64,000 bases of DNA, from contig NZ_JADNRK010000004.1 of NCBI RefSeq assembly GCF_015594845.1, positions 62,001 to 126,000 of the forward strand, written 5' to 3'. Both the position numbers and the translations under genes were made by a program. Under the pieces are notes generated by a model. It ran no database searches. It was not told the origin of the DNA and was given only the letters and a program-made list of their open reading frames with translations. This document shows, one piece after another, positions 1-8,930 of this stretch. Origin of the DNA: Alkalibacter mobilis (lineage in GTDB: Bacteria > Bacillota > Clostridia > Eubacteriales > Alkalibacteraceae). Position 1 is the first letter of the stretch. The number at the start of each line of letters is the position of its first letter.

Positions 1-142
1 TTTCAAGAGCCGCTTCTTCCAGGCTTCTGTGTCCTCCACAGCAAAAATCGATCCTGTAACTTTTTAGAACCTCTGCGGCTTTTGGAAACTTTGCCACTAT
101 ATCTCCCAGTGCGTCTGTCTTGTTTATTGTTATATTACTCAT
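1..142 (-). CDS. ric: RIC/ScdA/YtfE iron-sulfur repair protein, N-terminal part
   Basis: The gene runs off the left edge; only the first 47 codons are visible. They encode the ScdA_N domain: a segment about letting the protein act before 'FPKAAEVL', then the signature DFCCGGH near residue 34. RIC proteins are di-iron proteins that help rebuild iron-sulfur clusters after nitric oxide or oxidative damage, and the N-terminal CC motif is typical of the ScdA branch. The ATG at 142 follows a GGAAGG ribosome site. It lies downstream of, and in the same direction as, an FNR-like regulator gene, with an FNR-type box in the gap. The hemerythrin-like C-terminal domain is outside the window, so its integrity cannot be judged. 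Confidence 0.85.
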   Translation of the reverse strand, partial: MSNITINKTDALGDIVAKFPKAAEVLKSYRIDFCCGGHRSLEEAALE

Positions 143-175
143 TTTTATATCATTCCTTCCCTTTGTTATGACTTG

Positions 176-217
176 ATTTTAAGGGAATTGTGAATATAAA
201 ACTGTGATTCAAATCAT
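176..217 (-). promoter_or_regulatory. FNR-type box and promoter of ric
   Basis: On the minus strand the palindrome ATGAT-TTGA-ATCAC lies at 217-204, close to the FNR consensus TTGAT-N4-ATCAA. A -10 like TAAAAT lies at 181-176. The box centre (210.5) would fall about 41 bases before a start point near 169-170, which is the class II activator position. This placement is seen directly; control by the neighbouring regulator is inferred. Confidence 0.6.
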
Positions 218-229
218 GATTTCTAAAAA

Positions 230-934
230 TCATTCGCTTTTTAATCGATTTTTATCCAAAATTTTGATTTTTTTATTACCTATCATTTGGATCACTCCCT
301 CTTCCTGCAAAAGATTGAGTTTTCTGCTTACCGTTTCCCTGGTTACTCCGATATAATTTGCTATTCCCTCCCTGTTAAGGGGCAACTCGAATTGGGCGGC
401 GGAATCTATCTGGTTTTCATCCAAAGACTTTTGTGCAAACTCCAGTAGAACCGCATTTATTCTGGAATCCACGCTTTTGGCGCCAATGTTTTCGATCATG
501 GACTCCAGCCTGTCTATCCTGTTGACCAGTTCCTGAAGTATTTTTGAAGTGATGCCGGGATATTTTTTGATCAGTTCCTGAAAGTCTTTTTTGCTGATCA
601 TGCAGATATCCACGGGTTCAACTGCCTTAACGTTGTACTCGGTCTTTTTATCCACAAAGAGACTTTTTTCCCCGAAGAAATCTCCCGGAAAGAAAATATG
701 CAAAATCTGTTCCTTCCCTTCGGGAGTGTTGATATAGGCCTTTGCCCTTCCCCTGTTGATAATTATCAGACCTTGTAATTCTCCCCCCTCAAAAAACAGG
801 TTCTCCCCTTTGTCAAAATGTTTTCTTCTGATGAGGGTCACTACACTTTCTATTTCCTTGCCGTCAAGCTTGGAAAATATGGGAACTCTCCTGGCACACA
901 GGCTGTGACCACAGTTTATACAAGTCTCGCTCAT
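230..934 (-). CDS. Crp/FNR-family regulator with FNR-like cysteines
   Basis: A 234-residue regulator with an N-terminal cyclic-nucleotide-binding fold (about residues 18-140, including the PGDFFGE loop) and a C-terminal winged helix whose recognition helix carries ETVSR, as in FNR. It has Cys5, Cys8 and Cys13 at the N-terminus and Cys111 in the effector domain. This layout matches the four [4Fe-4S] ligands of E. coli FNR (three N-terminal cysteines and Cys122), so an oxygen- or NO-sensitive cluster is plausible. Start ATG at 934 follows AAGGAAA. A TATAAA-type -10 lies near 985. The downstream gene is an iron-sulfur repair protein, which fits a sensor of cluster damage. The ligand assignment is inference. 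Confidence 0.85.
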   Translation of the reverse strand: MSETCINCGHSLCARRVPIFSKLDGKEIESVVTLIRRKHFDKGENLFFEGGELQGLIIINRGRAKAYINTPEGKEQILHIFFPGDFFGEKSLFVDKKTEYNVKAVEPVDICMISKKDFQELIKKYPGITSKILQELVNRIDRLESMIENIGAKSVDSRINAVLLEFAQKSLDENQIDSAAQFELPLNREGIANYIGVTRETVSRKLNLLQEEGVIQMIGNKKIKILDKNRLKSE

Positions 935-1010
935 GTATTTTCCTTCTTTTCTTTTAGTCTTATACTTTGTTTTTATACCCTATTCCCCTATGTTTAGTCA
1001 TAAAAAGCAT

Positions 1011-1046
1011 AAAAAATTGAGCCTCCATATTTTTGGGAAGCCCAAT
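1011..1046 (-). terminator. Rho-independent terminator after the FUSC-type gene
   Basis: On the minus strand ATTGGGCTTCC (1046-1036) pairs with GGAGGCTCAAT (1026-1016), with two G-U pairs, followed by a run of six T. It ends the gene at 1061-1966. Confidence 0.8.
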
Positions 1047-1060
1047 TGCATGTTACATAT

Positions 1061-1966
1061 TCACTTTGATTTGCATTCAGCATGAAAACTTTCGATCTCT
1101 TCCATTTTCTTTAGCATGGCCCTTGTATGATAATCGTACACGCTGTCCGTTGCCTTTTCAGTCATTATCCGCTCTTTTTTCAAGTTGAAATCCAGCTCTG
1201 CAAATCTTTTGGCATTGTCCTCGTTGACTAAGGGATTATCAGAAATTTTAGTCAATACCTTTAGGTGAGTAAAAATCGAGTCAAAATTATCCAAGACCGC
1301 TTTTCTTTTTTCGATATCCTTTTCGTGTTTCTTTCTCATGCCAACTTCGGTCCTGTAGTCTGAGATCTCATCGCTGAAAGCGTCTATTTCTTCCTTAAGT
1401 TTCTCCAAGTCGGCTTTCTCTCCATAGCAGAATACTTTCTCTACGTTTTCGTTTATCAGCTCCACAAGATTATTTGTTCGGGTGTCGAGAGTCTTCTGAA
1501 AGTCGTAGGGAAATATGAAGAAATTGACTGCTAACCCTACGCCGATACCGATCAATGTATCTATGGTCCTATTTACGGAGTACCAAAAGACCTCTTCTCC
1601 AGACATATCCAGCATTATCCCCAGAAATACAAAGGCAGCGATGATTATGGCCTTGTTCCATTTCAAGAGATTGCTCACATAGATGATGACTATTATCCCC
1701 AAACTGGTCAGCACCAGGCTCCCCGGACTCAGATATGCCAGTCCCATTCCGAGGGTGGCGCCCAAAATCGTGCCCATTATCCTGTTTTTGCCTATTTCAA
1801 CGGAATTCATTACAGAACTCTCCATGGAAAGCATTGCCGCAACGACTATAAAAAATGAGTTGTCCATTCTAAGGTATTTTCCCAACAACAGGGAGATCAA
1901 AACTGCGACACCGGTCTTGATGTTTCGCATTCCCAACCTGTAGTTTTTGAAGCTTTTATAATTCAT
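1061..1966 (-). CDS. FUSC / aromatic-acid exporter family membrane protein
   Basis: A 301-residue protein with about six hydrophobic segments in the first 150 residues, then a long charged, helical cytoplasmic half (about 155-301). The N-terminal 'MRNIKTGVAVLISLLLG' start and this layout match the ArAE_1/DUF939 proteins of Firmicutes (B. subtilis YqjA type), which belong to the FUSC superfamily of putative exporters. The substrate is unknown. The start at 1966 is preceded by GGAGG. It is a single-gene unit with its own terminator. The repeat block at 2010-2137 lies just upstream. Confidence 0.75.
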   Translation of the reverse strand: MNYKSFKNYRLGMRNIKTGVAVLISLLLGKYLRMDNSFFIVVAAMLSMESSVMNSVEIGKNRIMGTILGATLGMGLAYLSPGSLVLTSLGIIVIIYVSNLLKWNKAIIIAAFVFLGIMLDMSGEEVFWYSVNRTIDTLIGIGVGLAVNFFIFPYDFQKTLDTRTNNLVELINENVEKVFCYGEKADLEKLKEEIDAFSDEISDYRTEVGMRKKHEKDIEKRKAVLDNFDSIFTHLKVLTKISDNPLVNEDNAKRFAELDFNLKKERIMTEKATDSVYDYHTRAMLKKMEEIESFHAECKSK

Positions 1967-2009
1967 TTATTTCCTCCATAAAGGTAGTTCCCCAAACTTT
2001 GGATATTTG

Positions 2010-2137
2010 AGTAGATCCTTCGACAAGCTCAGGATGACGAATCAATATGAATCGTCATTCTGAACAAAATTGCAGAATCTCAGTAATTGAGTAGATCCCT
2101 CGACAAGCTCAGGATGACGGATCAATATGTGTCGTCA
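2010..2137. repeat. Dispersed repeat block A
   Basis: Two direct copies of GTAGATCC(T/C)TCGACAAGC + TCAGGATGACG start near 2012 and 2091, about 79 bases apart. Between them lies an inverted relative beginning CGTCATTCTGAAC. The facing ATGACG/CGTCAT arms can form hairpins in RNA. The block fills the gap between two minus-strand genes. Related blocks occur at 5865, 8931 and 20141. Confidence 0.85.
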
Positions 2138-2138
2138 T

Positions 2139-2972
2139 TTATAACTTCTTTATCCCTTTGTCTGTGATCTCGATCTTGCTGAACTTTAAAAGTCTTCCTA
2201 CCGCCCTCTTGAATGCACTTTTGCTCATTCCAAATTCCGACTTTATGGCACTGGCCTGACTCTTGTCATTGAAAGGCAGAAATCCTTTGTTCTTTACCAG
2301 GCGAGCCATGATCAATTCGGCATCTCCCTCGATTTCATCGTGTGCTTCCTTTCTTATGCTTAGATTGAGTTTACCGTCGGGTCTCACCTTTAAGACCCTT
2401 GCCTCGATCTGGTCACCGACGTCGAATATCCCATACATCTCGTTTAAAGGGATCATCCCGTGATACTTGTCATCCACTGCTACAAAAACGCCCATGTCTC
2501 TATTTATGGCATAGACTGTCCCTTTGACTACATCTTTTTCCTTGTATGGCGAATTATCGGTCAAAGTGTTGTGTATCTTCATGGTGGCACAAAGCCTGTC
2601 GCTCTTATCCACATAAAGGCTTACAAGACATTCATCGCCGCTCTTGACTTTACCTATCTGCTCCTTGAAAGGCAACAACAGATCCTTTTCCAAGCCCCAA
2701 TCCAAAAATGCACCGATATTTCCAGCTTCGATCACTCTAAGCATTTTCATTTCACCCAACAGTATCTTTGGTCTCCTGACAGTGGCAATGATCCTGTCTT
2801 TAGAATCCCTGTACAAAAATACTTCTAACTTGTCTCCGATCTTTGCATCCTCCGGAACCTGACTCTTTGGGAGGAGAACGTCTTCGTCCAATCCACCTTC
2901 AGGTTCGTTGAGATACACACCTATGGACGTTTCTCTCAATATCTCCAGTTCCTGTATTTTACCTAATTCCAT
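2139..2972 (-). CDS. cvfB: CvfB-type S1 RNA-binding protein
   Basis: A 277-residue protein with tandem S1-like beta-barrels (roughly residues 1-65, 70-135 and 145-210) and a C-terminal winged helix (about 215-277, ending near ITDKGIKKL). This is the architecture of CvfB (B. subtilis YitL), an RNA-binding protein that affects virulence-factor expression in Staphylococcus aureus. The third domain has the usual S1 ending 'DGKLNLSIR'. The length matches the family (about 280-300). The start at 2972 has a weak AAGGAGAA ribosome site. It appears to be monocistronic, and its regulation is not visible. Confidence 0.85.
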   Translation of the reverse strand: MELGKIQELEILRETSIGVYLNEPEGGLDEDVLLPKSQVPEDAKIGDKLEVFLYRDSKDRIIATVRRPKILLGEMKMLRVIEAGNIGAFLDWGLEKDLLLPFKEQIGKVKSGDECLVSLYVDKSDRLCATMKIHNTLTDNSPYKEKDVVKGTVYAINRDMGVFVAVDDKYHGMIPLNEMYGIFDVGDQIEARVLKVRPDGKLNLSIRKEAHDEIEGDAELIMARLVKNKGFLPFNDKSQASAIKSEFGMSKSAFKRAVGRLLKFSKIEITDKGIKKL

Positions 2973-3044
2973 TTAAATTCTCCTTAAATCCTATTTTAAC
3001 TATATTCTACTCTATTTTGCGAAATAAATACAGTCAACAAAACA

Positions 3045-3091
3045 CTTTATCTGAATAAAGTATTGACATTAAACCTCATAATAATTAAAAT
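3045..3091 (+). promoter_or_regulatory. Promoter and possible operator of the amino-acid ABC operon
   Basis: TTGACA (3063-3068), 17 bases, TAAAAT (3086-3091) is a near-ideal sigma-A promoter about 30 bases before the ribosome site. Two bases upstream of the -35 is the perfect inverted repeat CTTTAT-CTGA-ATAAAG (3045-3060), a candidate operator whose regulator is unknown. Confidence 0.7.
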
Positions 3092-3120
3092 TCAGTTATA
3101 TGACACGAGGAGGAAAAGGG

Positions 3121-3939
3121 ATGAAAAAAACAATTATTGCATTATTAACAGTTTTATTTATCAGTTCATTTATGTTCGGATGCAGCTCTTCAAACGGAGA
3201 CGGGGAAGACAAGGCGGAAGACAAGTGGGCTGCCATTGAAGAAAGAGGTACGGTCATAGTAGGTTTAGACGATACTTTCGTGCCCATGGGTTTTAAAGAC
3301 GGCAATGGTGAAATCGTTGGGTTTGACGTTGATCTGGCAAAAGAAGCTATATCGAGAATGGGCCTTGAGGCGGAATTTCAGCCGATAGACTGGAATCTTA
3401 AGGAAACGGAACTCAACTCCGGAAACATCGATCTTATATGGAACGGATACACGATTACCGACGCACGAAAAGAAAAGGTCAATTTCACAAATCCTTACTT
3501 GGACAACAGACAGGTTATCGTGGTTTTAAGCGGTTCTGACATAGAGACAAAGGCTGATCTTGAAGGTCGTGTAGTTGCGGCACAAAATGCATCAAGTGCT
3601 CTTGATGCTATCGAATCAGAAGGCGCAGGAGAAACTTTTGACGGCGGTGAACCTATCCTGTTCGACACATACAACGATGCATTCATGGATCTTGAAGCCG
3701 GCCGTGTTCATGCAGTAGTTGCAGACGAGATCCTTGCCAGATATTACATATCTGAAAGAGGAGAAGATAAATACGCTGTTCTTGCAGATGATTTTGGCGA
3801 CGAAGAGTACGGTATCGGCGTCAGAAAGAGCGATGAAACCTTGTTAAGCAAGTTGAATGATGCATTGGATGATATGAAAGCAGACGGTACGGCAGCTGAA
3901 ATTTCCGAAGAATGGTTCAGCGAAAACATCGTTAAATAA
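3121..3939 (+). CDS. Amino-acid ABC transporter, substrate-binding lipoprotein
   Basis: A 272-residue extracellular solute-binding protein family 3 (PBPb fold). Residues 1-22 form a lipoprotein signal ending FMFGC, followed by an acidic linker. The mature part contains the family hallmarks 'GFDVDLAKE', 'NGYTITDAR' and 'YGIGVRK'. It should capture a polar amino acid outside the cell and deliver it to the permease at 3952. The chosen ATG (3121) sits right after GAGGAGGAAAAGGG; an in-frame ATG at 3100 would put the ribosome site inside the gene and spoil the signal peptide. First gene of a three-gene operon. The exact substrate is not readable from sequence. Confidence 0.92.
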   Translation: MKKTIIALLTVLFISSFMFGCSSSNGDGEDKAEDKWAAIEERGTVIVGLDDTFVPMGFKDGNGEIVGFDVDLAKEAISRMGLEAEFQPIDWNLKETELNSGNIDLIWNGYTITDARKEKVNFTNPYLDNRQVIVVLSGSDIETKADLEGRVVAAQNASSALDAIESEGAGETFDGGEPILFDTYNDAFMDLEAGRVHAVVADEILARYYISERGEDKYAVLADDFGDEEYGIGVRKSDETLLSKLNDALDDMKADGTAAEISEEWFSENIVK

Positions 3940-3951
3940 ACGGGTGTAGAT

Positions 3952-4593
3952 ATGGATTATCTTATGGACATGGCACCCTTGATGCTCCAAGGACTTAAAA
4001 CCACTTTATGGCTTTTTGTCTTTACTGCACTGGGTTCCATCCCTTTGGGCATGGTGGTCTGCATACTCAGACTTTCCAGATACAAGCCCCTGCAAAAGGC
4101 TATGCAACTATATATTTTGTTTATGAGGGGAACGCCCCTGCTGCTTCAATTGATTTTTATTTTTTTCGGCTTGCCCGTGATCGGGATAGTCATTAACCGG
4201 GAATCAGCAGCTTTGCTCGCCTTCATATTGAATTATGCCGCTTACTTTGCCGAAATATTTAGGGGCGGTATCCTTTCGATAAGTCAAGGTCAGTACGAAG
4301 CCAGTACGGTGTTGGGGTTGTCAAAAACTCAAACATTCTTTGGTGTCATACTTCCCCAGGTAGTCAAAAGGGTTTTACCTCCTGGCGGCAACGAACTCAT
4401 CACGTTGGTGAAAGACACTTCTTTGGCCTACATACTTGGCTTGGGCGATGTACTGAGAGCTTCGAGGACACTTACCAACAAGCAGGCTTCACTTGTCCCG
4501 CTATTCCTGGCCGGACTCATATATCTTGTACTGGTGGGCATAGTGACATACGGTCTTAAAAGAGCCGAAACAAAATTCGATTACTATAGGTAA
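3952..4593 (+). CDS. Amino-acid ABC transporter permease
   Basis: A 213-residue HisM/GlnP-type permease with about five membrane helices and the EAA loop near 'YEASTVLGLSKTQTFFGVILPQ' (residues about 114-135), the contact site for the ATPase. The N-terminal 'GLKTTLWLFVFTALGSIP' is typical of the HEQRo permease family. A single permease gene is present, so a homodimeric channel is expected. It starts 12 bases after the binding-protein gene and ends 16 bases before the ATPase gene, all in one operon. Confidence 0.92.
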   Translation: MDYLMDMAPLMLQGLKTTLWLFVFTALGSIPLGMVVCILRLSRYKPLQKAMQLYILFMRGTPLLLQLIFIFFGLPVIGIVINRESAALLAFILNYAAYFAEIFRGGILSISQGQYEASTVLGLSKTQTFFGVILPQVVKRVLPPGGNELITLVKDTSLAYILGLGDVLRASRTLTNKQASLVPLFLAGLIYLVLVGIVTYGLKRAETKFDYYR

Positions 4594-4609
4594 GCAAGCA
4601 GGTGAAAAA

Positions 4610-5236
4610 ATGTTAAAAGTAGAAAAACTCTCCAAAAGCTTCGGATCAAAAAAAGTCTTGGATCAAATCAGTTTTGAGGTATCCAAGGGAGATATCGCTA
4701 TAATAACCGGGCCTTCAGGTGTAGGAAAAACCACACTTATCAGATGTCTTTCCTCACTGGAGACATACGATTCCGGATCGATAGAAATCACCGAAAGAAG
4801 TACTGACGAGCATCCGGTGGGATTGGTTTTTCAAAACTTCAACCTTTACCCTCATTTAAGCGCAATGGGCAATATCACATTTCCACTGATGAAGGTAAAA
4901 GGCATGAGCAAGTCAGAGGCGGAAACCAAGGCCAAGGAGATCCTGGATTCATTGGGGCTTTCCGGCTTGGAAAAAAGCTATCCCTATCAGTTATCCGGCG
5001 GACAGCAGCAACGGGTGGCAATAGCCCGGGCACTTGCCATGGATCCGGAATACCTATGTTTTGACGAACCCACATCCGCACTTGATTCAAAATTGCGGGA
5101 CAGCGTGGGACAAATACTGGTGGATATTGCAAAGAAAGATACCGGAGTAATAGTAATCACCCACGACAGGGAGTTTGCTGAAAAATATTCCACCAAACTT
5201 TATGAACTGGGCAGCGACTTGGTTCGAATCAACTGA
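4610..5236 (+). CDS. Amino-acid ABC transporter ATP-binding protein
   Basis: A 208-residue GlnQ-like ATPase with Walker A GPSGVGKTT (about 35-43), Q-loop 'FQNFNLYPH', signature LSGGQQQR, Walker B 'YLCFDEPTSALD' and switch 'VITHD'. It powers the import system formed with the two preceding genes. It is shorter than the usual 240 residues: the C-terminal tail is reduced and the region before the Q-loop is compact. All catalytic motifs are intact, so it should work. ATG at 4610 follows AGGTGAAAAA. A strong terminator follows directly. Confidence 0.92.
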   Translation: MLKVEKLSKSFGSKKVLDQISFEVSKGDIAIITGPSGVGKTTLIRCLSSLETYDSGSIEITERSTDEHPVGLVFQNFNLYPHLSAMGNITFPLMKVKGMSKSEAETKAKEILDSLGLSGLEKSYPYQLSGGQQQRVAIARALAMDPEYLCFDEPTSALDSKLRDSVGQILVDIAKKDTGVIVITHDREFAEKYSTKLYELGSDLVRIN

Positions 5237-5244
5237 CTAAAAGC

Positions 5245-5280
5245 AAAATGACCTTCGAAAATCATCGAAGGTCATTTTTA
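5245..5280. terminator. Terminator shared by convergent ABC operon and pgsA
   Basis: AATGACCTTCGA (5247-5258) pairs perfectly with TCGAAGGTCATT (5265-5276) around a six-base loop, followed by TTTTT. The opposite strand has a weaker T tract, so the hairpin may also serve pgsA, which ends at 5290. Confidence 0.85.
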
Positions 5281-5289
5281 TATGTAATT

Positions 5290-5817
5290 TCATTGTCCTT
5301 TTAATTTTTTGTAGGTAAAGAAATAAGAGATCAACGCACTTATCTTTACTGCTATGGAAAAATACATCAGATACAAGACCCATGGATTTCCAGGCATGAA
5401 AAACATCAAGATAATGGATAGGGTAAAGAGAACGGTGGCGCTTTTACCAAAGTAATTGGCTGGAATAACTATCCTGTCTTCCCTGTTGTACAATATCATG
5501 GCCGAACCTATCATAAAAAGTTCCTTGACTATTACTACACCAAGTATGAGCGGAGGTATGAAGCCCGCCAAATAGAAGCATATCAAAACCGTCATCAGCA
5601 TCAATTTGTCTGCCAGAGGGTCCAAAACCTTGCCAAGCTCAGTCACCACATTGAACTTTCGGGCGATCTGCCCGTCTATCAAATCGGTGAATGAAGCCAA
5701 CGCATACACTCCAAGAGCCCAGTACCTGGAGTTTTCCATGTCTGAAAAAAATACCAAGACAAATACTGGCAGCAGGATCATTCTGATTATGGTAAGTATG
5801 TTGGGTACATTTTTCAT
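5290..5817 (-). CDS. pgsA: CDP-diacylglycerol-glycerol-3-phosphate 3-phosphatidyltransferase
   Basis: A 175-residue integral membrane enzyme of the CDP-alcohol phosphatidyltransferase family. It has the full motif DG-x2-AR-x8-G-x3-D-x3-D starting at 'DLIDGQIAR' (about residues 45-70), which binds the metal and CDP-diacylglycerol. The reaction makes phosphatidylglycerol phosphate, the committed step to phosphatidylglycerol and cardiolipin. The N-terminus 'MKNVPNILTIIRMILLP' is characteristic of PgsA. Length is normal. ATG at 5817 follows AAGGAGGATGC. The repeat array B lies upstream. Confidence 0.93.
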   Translation of the reverse strand: MKNVPNILTIIRMILLPVFVLVFFSDMENSRYWALGVYALASFTDLIDGQIARKFNVVTELGKVLDPLADKLMLMTVLICFYLAGFIPPLILGVVIVKELFMIGSAMILYNREDRIVIPANYFGKSATVLFTLSIILMFFMPGNPWVLYLMYFSIAVKISALISYFFTYKKLKGQ

Positions 5818-5864
5818 ATAGCATCCTCCTTGAAGGGGTATCGTATACCATTTGTTTTTTGATG

Positions 5865-6090
5865 AGATCCTTCGACAGGCTCAGGATGACTCAAATTATG
5901 GATCGTCATTCTGAACATCGTGAAGAATCCAATCGATCATGAACATGGTTCGTCATTCTGAACATCGTGAAGAATCTAATCAATCATGAATATGGTCCGT
6001 CATTCTGAACATCGTGAAGAATCTAATCAATTATGAACATGGTCCGTCATTCTGAACATCGTGAAGAATCTAATCATATAGACCGTCATT
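5865..6090. repeat. Dispersed repeat block B, 47-bp tandem array
   Basis: One core copy (GATCCTTCGACAGGCTCAGG and ATGAC, from 5869) is followed by inverted-type copies CGTCATTCTGAACATCGTG + AAGAATC. These begin at 5904, 5951, 5998 and 6045 (period exactly 47) and at 6084, where 8 bases are missing from the previous unit. The array accounts for nearly all of the 311-base gap between pgsA and the YgiQ gene; nothing else was recognised there. Confidence 0.9.
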
Positions 6091-6128
6091 AAGTTTCTCT
6101 CATGATAACAGTACCATATAATTATTTG

Positions 6129-8036
6129 TTACTTTCTTCTTTTTCCGCTTTTACCGGACTTTCCAGTCTTTTCTGATTTCTTCTTCCAACTTTGGGATTT
6201 TGGATTTCTTTTTCCCTTTTCCTCTTTTGATCTGGATCCTTCATCAGATCCGGGTCTGATCAGAGCTTTGTTTGAAAAACCTATCAAATCTGTTCTGCCT
6301 TCTTTTCTAAGAGCTTCCAGCACCAATTTGCGGTTTTGAGGTTTCCTGTACTGGATCAACGCTCTCTGCATGGCCTTCTCGTGGGGATCGACAGGCACAT
6401 AAACCTGTTCCATCGTCCTGGGATCCAAACCGGTGTAAAACATGCAGGTTGACATGGTTCCCGGAGTAGGATAGAAATCCTGGACCTGTTCCGGCATATA
6501 ACCAGTGTCGCGGATGTATTCCGCCAGCTCTATAGCTTCCTTGAGAGTGGAACCGGGGTGGCTCGACATTAAATACGGGACCAAAAATTGATTCTTTCCC
6601 AAATCTTCATTTATTTTTTTATACTTGTCAACAAATCTGTCGTATACGTTTCTTCCGGGCTTTCCCATTTTTTCCAAGACTTTCGGCGAAACATGTTCCG
6701 GTGCGATTTTCAACTGACCGCTTATGTGATGCTCGCAAAGCTCCCTGAAAAAGGAATCGTCCTTGTCGTATATAAGATAATCATACCTCAATCCGGAACG
6801 TATAAACACTTTTTTTATACCTGGAAGTTCCCTCAATTTTTTCAGCAAACCCAAATAATCGCTGTGATCTACGATCAACTGATTGCAAGGCTTTGGAAAC
6901 AGACACTGCTTGTCGGGACACACTCCATGTTTTTCCTGTTTCTTGCATGCGCTTATCCTGAAATTGGCTGTAGGGCCTCCCACGTCATTTATATAACCTT
7001 TAAATTCCGAATCTTGGGTGATTTTTTTTGCCTCGTTTATTATTGAGTCGTGACTTCTTGATTGCACCTTTCTTCCTTGATGAAAAGTCAATGCGCAAAA
7101 ATTACAGCTTCCAAAACATCCACGATTGCTTATTATACTGTGTTTCACTTCTTTGATGGCAGGAATCCCTCCAGCCTTCTGGTACATGGGATGATAGTCC
7201 CTGACGTAAGGCAGGCTGTAGATGTCATCGAGCTCTATGCCTGAAATGGCTTCAGCCGGCGGATTCTGCACCACATAATAATCTCTATAAGGTTCAACTA
7301 GTATCTTTCCAACTATGGAATCCATATTTTTGTACTGGATCATAAAACTTTCAGCATATGTCTTTTTACTTTTCAATACCTCATCGTAATGTGGCAGCCA
7401 CAAAGGCTTGTAAGGTCTGGTTTTGTCTTTTGTCTTGTAAACCGTGCCGGGAACAAATGTTATCTCCCCAACAGGAAGTCCGCTTTCCAATGCTTCTGCG
7501 ATGGCAACAATCTGTTTTTCTCCCATTCCATATACGATCAGATCAGCCTTTGCGTCTAAAAGAATGGAACGTCTGACTTTATTGGACCAATAATCAAAAT
7601 GGGAAAACCTTCTTAAACTGGCCTCGATCCCTCCCAAAATTATAGGTACGTCGCTGTACAATTCTTTTATTTTATGAGAGTAGACCATCACAGCTCGGTC
7701 CGGTCTGTGACCGGATCTTCCACCGGGCGAATACAGATCGTCTTTTCGTTTCTTTTTTGCAGTGGTATAGTGATTGACCATGGAATCTATATTTCCTGAA
7801 GTTATCAGAAAACCCAGTTTTGGTCTACCCAAAATTTTGAAGGATTCCTTCTTTTCCCAATCAGGTTGAGCTATTATGCCAACTTTATAACCCCTGCTCT
7901 CAAGGACCCTGCCTATTACAGCCGTTCCGAAAGAAGGGTGGTCAACATATGCATCCCCTGAAATTATGATGAAATCAAGCTGATCCCATCCTCGTTTTTT
8001 CATATCTTCCCGTGATACGGGCAAAAATTCATTCAT
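6129..8036 (-). CDS. YgiQ-family radical SAM protein
   Basis: A 635-residue protein matching the YgiQ family (UPF0313). The N-terminal part resembles a B12-binding fold (about 20-200); the radical SAM core has Cys307, Cys311 and Cys314 in a CX3CX2C motif within '[10 protein letters not shown]'. The C-terminus is lysine-rich and low in complexity (about the last 45 residues: many K, S, G), possibly for nucleic-acid contact. The biochemical role of the family is unknown. The ATG at 8036 follows GAGGAAG; an upstream in-frame ATG (8066) lacks a good ribosome site. The promoter is divergent from truA, with TATAAT boxes for both directions near 8094-8125. Confidence 0.88.
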   Translation of the reverse strand: MNEFLPVSREDMKKRGWDQLDFIIISGDAYVDHPSFGTAVIGRVLESRGYKVGIIAQPDWEKKESFKILGRPKLGFLITSGNIDSMVNHYTTAKKKRKDDLYSPGGRSGHRPDRAVMVYSHKIKELYSDVPIILGGIEASLRRFSHFDYWSNKVRRSILLDAKADLIVYGMGEKQIVAIAEALESGLPVGEITFVPGTVYKTKDKTRPYKPLWLPHYDEVLKSKKTYAESFMIQYKNMDSIVGKILVEPYRDYYVVQNPPAEAISGIELDDIYSLPYVRDYHPMYQKAGGIPAIKEVKHSIISNRGCFGSCNFCALTFHQGRKVQSRSHDSIINEAKKITQDSEFKGYINDVGGPTANFRISACKKQEKHGVCPDKQCLFPKPCNQLIVDHSDYLGLLKKLRELPGIKKVFIRSGLRYDYLIYDKDDSFFRELCEHHISGQLKIAPEHVSPKVLEKMGKPGRNVYDRFVDKYKKINEDLGKNQFLVPYLMSSHPGSTLKEAIELAEYIRDTGYMPEQVQDFYPTPGTMSTCMFYTGLDPRTMEQVYVPVDPHEKAMQRALIQYRKPQNRKLVLEALRKEGRTDLIGFSNKALIRPGSDEGSRSKEEKGKRNPKSQSWKKKSEKTGKSGKSGKRRK

Positions 8037-8188
8037 TATATCTTCCTCTTCATCCGCTTCGATCATATCAGCGGTTTATTTTACAGATACCGATTATATC
8101 ATATTTTTCTTAAAAGAAGTATAATGGAGTGAGATAGTATTCTATTTAGATAAGTTTACTCAAAAATGTTTTTAGAAAGGATCAAAAC

Positions 8189-8929
8189 ATGAAAAAAAAT
8201 GTAAAGATAACACTGGAATATGACGGTGCCAGATACAAAGGGTGGCAAAAATTAGGCGACAGTTCCAATACCATCCAAGGAAAGCTTGAGGACATCCTTG
8301 AGAAGATGACCGGCAAAAGGACACCGGTGACCGGTTCCGGGAGAACCGATTCAGGCGTGCACGCCAGAGGACAGGTCGCAAATTTCTTTATTGAAAACGA
8401 CATGAGCGCCTACGACATATTGACATACATCAACTCGTACCTGCCAAGCGACATAGCTGTAAAGAGTGTGGATTTTGTAGATGAAAGATTTCACAGCAGA
8501 CACAACGCCAAGGAAAAGACGTATTCATACACCATTTACAACAACAGGATCCATTCTGTTTTCGACAGGAAATACAGTTTCCACGTTCCAGATCCTCTAA
8601 ACCTGGAAGCTATGAAACAAGCCATGGCCGAATTTGAGGGTACTCATGATTTTCTGGGATTTTCATCACTTGGAAAGAGCAAGAAATCTACCGTCAGGAC
8701 TATAAATGCCATTACTCTTGAAAAAAACGGGCCTTACCTTAAATTTATTTTTAAAGGTGATGGATTCCTATACAATTCCATAAGAATAATTATGGGAACC
8801 ATCTTGGAAATCGGCATGGGAAAAAGGAAAACCTCTACAATAAATCGCATTTTTGAGAAAAAAATCCGTGAAGACGCCGGGTTTACCGTTCCGCCTCACG
8901 GACTGTTTTTAGAAGAAGTCGATTATTGA
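8189..8929 (+). CDS. truA: tRNA pseudouridine(38-40) synthase TruA
   Basis: A 246-residue enzyme that converts uridines 38-40 of the tRNA anticodon arm to pseudouridine. The catalytic aspartate is in GRTDSGVHA (about residues 51-59), and the family features 'RFHSRHNAKEKTYSY' and 'FLYNSIRIIMGT' are present. Length is normal for TruA (about 245). ATG at 8189 follows AAAGGA with seven bases between. It stands alone, away from the ribosomal-protein cluster where truA often lies in Firmicutes. The repeat array C follows directly after the stop. Confidence 0.95.
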   Translation: MKKNVKITLEYDGARYKGWQKLGDSSNTIQGKLEDILEKMTGKRTPVTGSGRTDSGVHARGQVANFFIENDMSAYDILTYINSYLPSDIAVKSVDFVDERFHSRHNAKEKTYSYTIYNNRIHSVFDRKYSFHVPDPLNLEAMKQAMAEFEGTHDFLGFSSLGKSKKSTVRTINAITLEKNGPYLKFIFKGDGFLYNSIRIIMGTILEIGMGKRKTSTINRIFEKKIREDAGFTVPPHGLFLEEVDY

Positions 8930-8930
8930 G

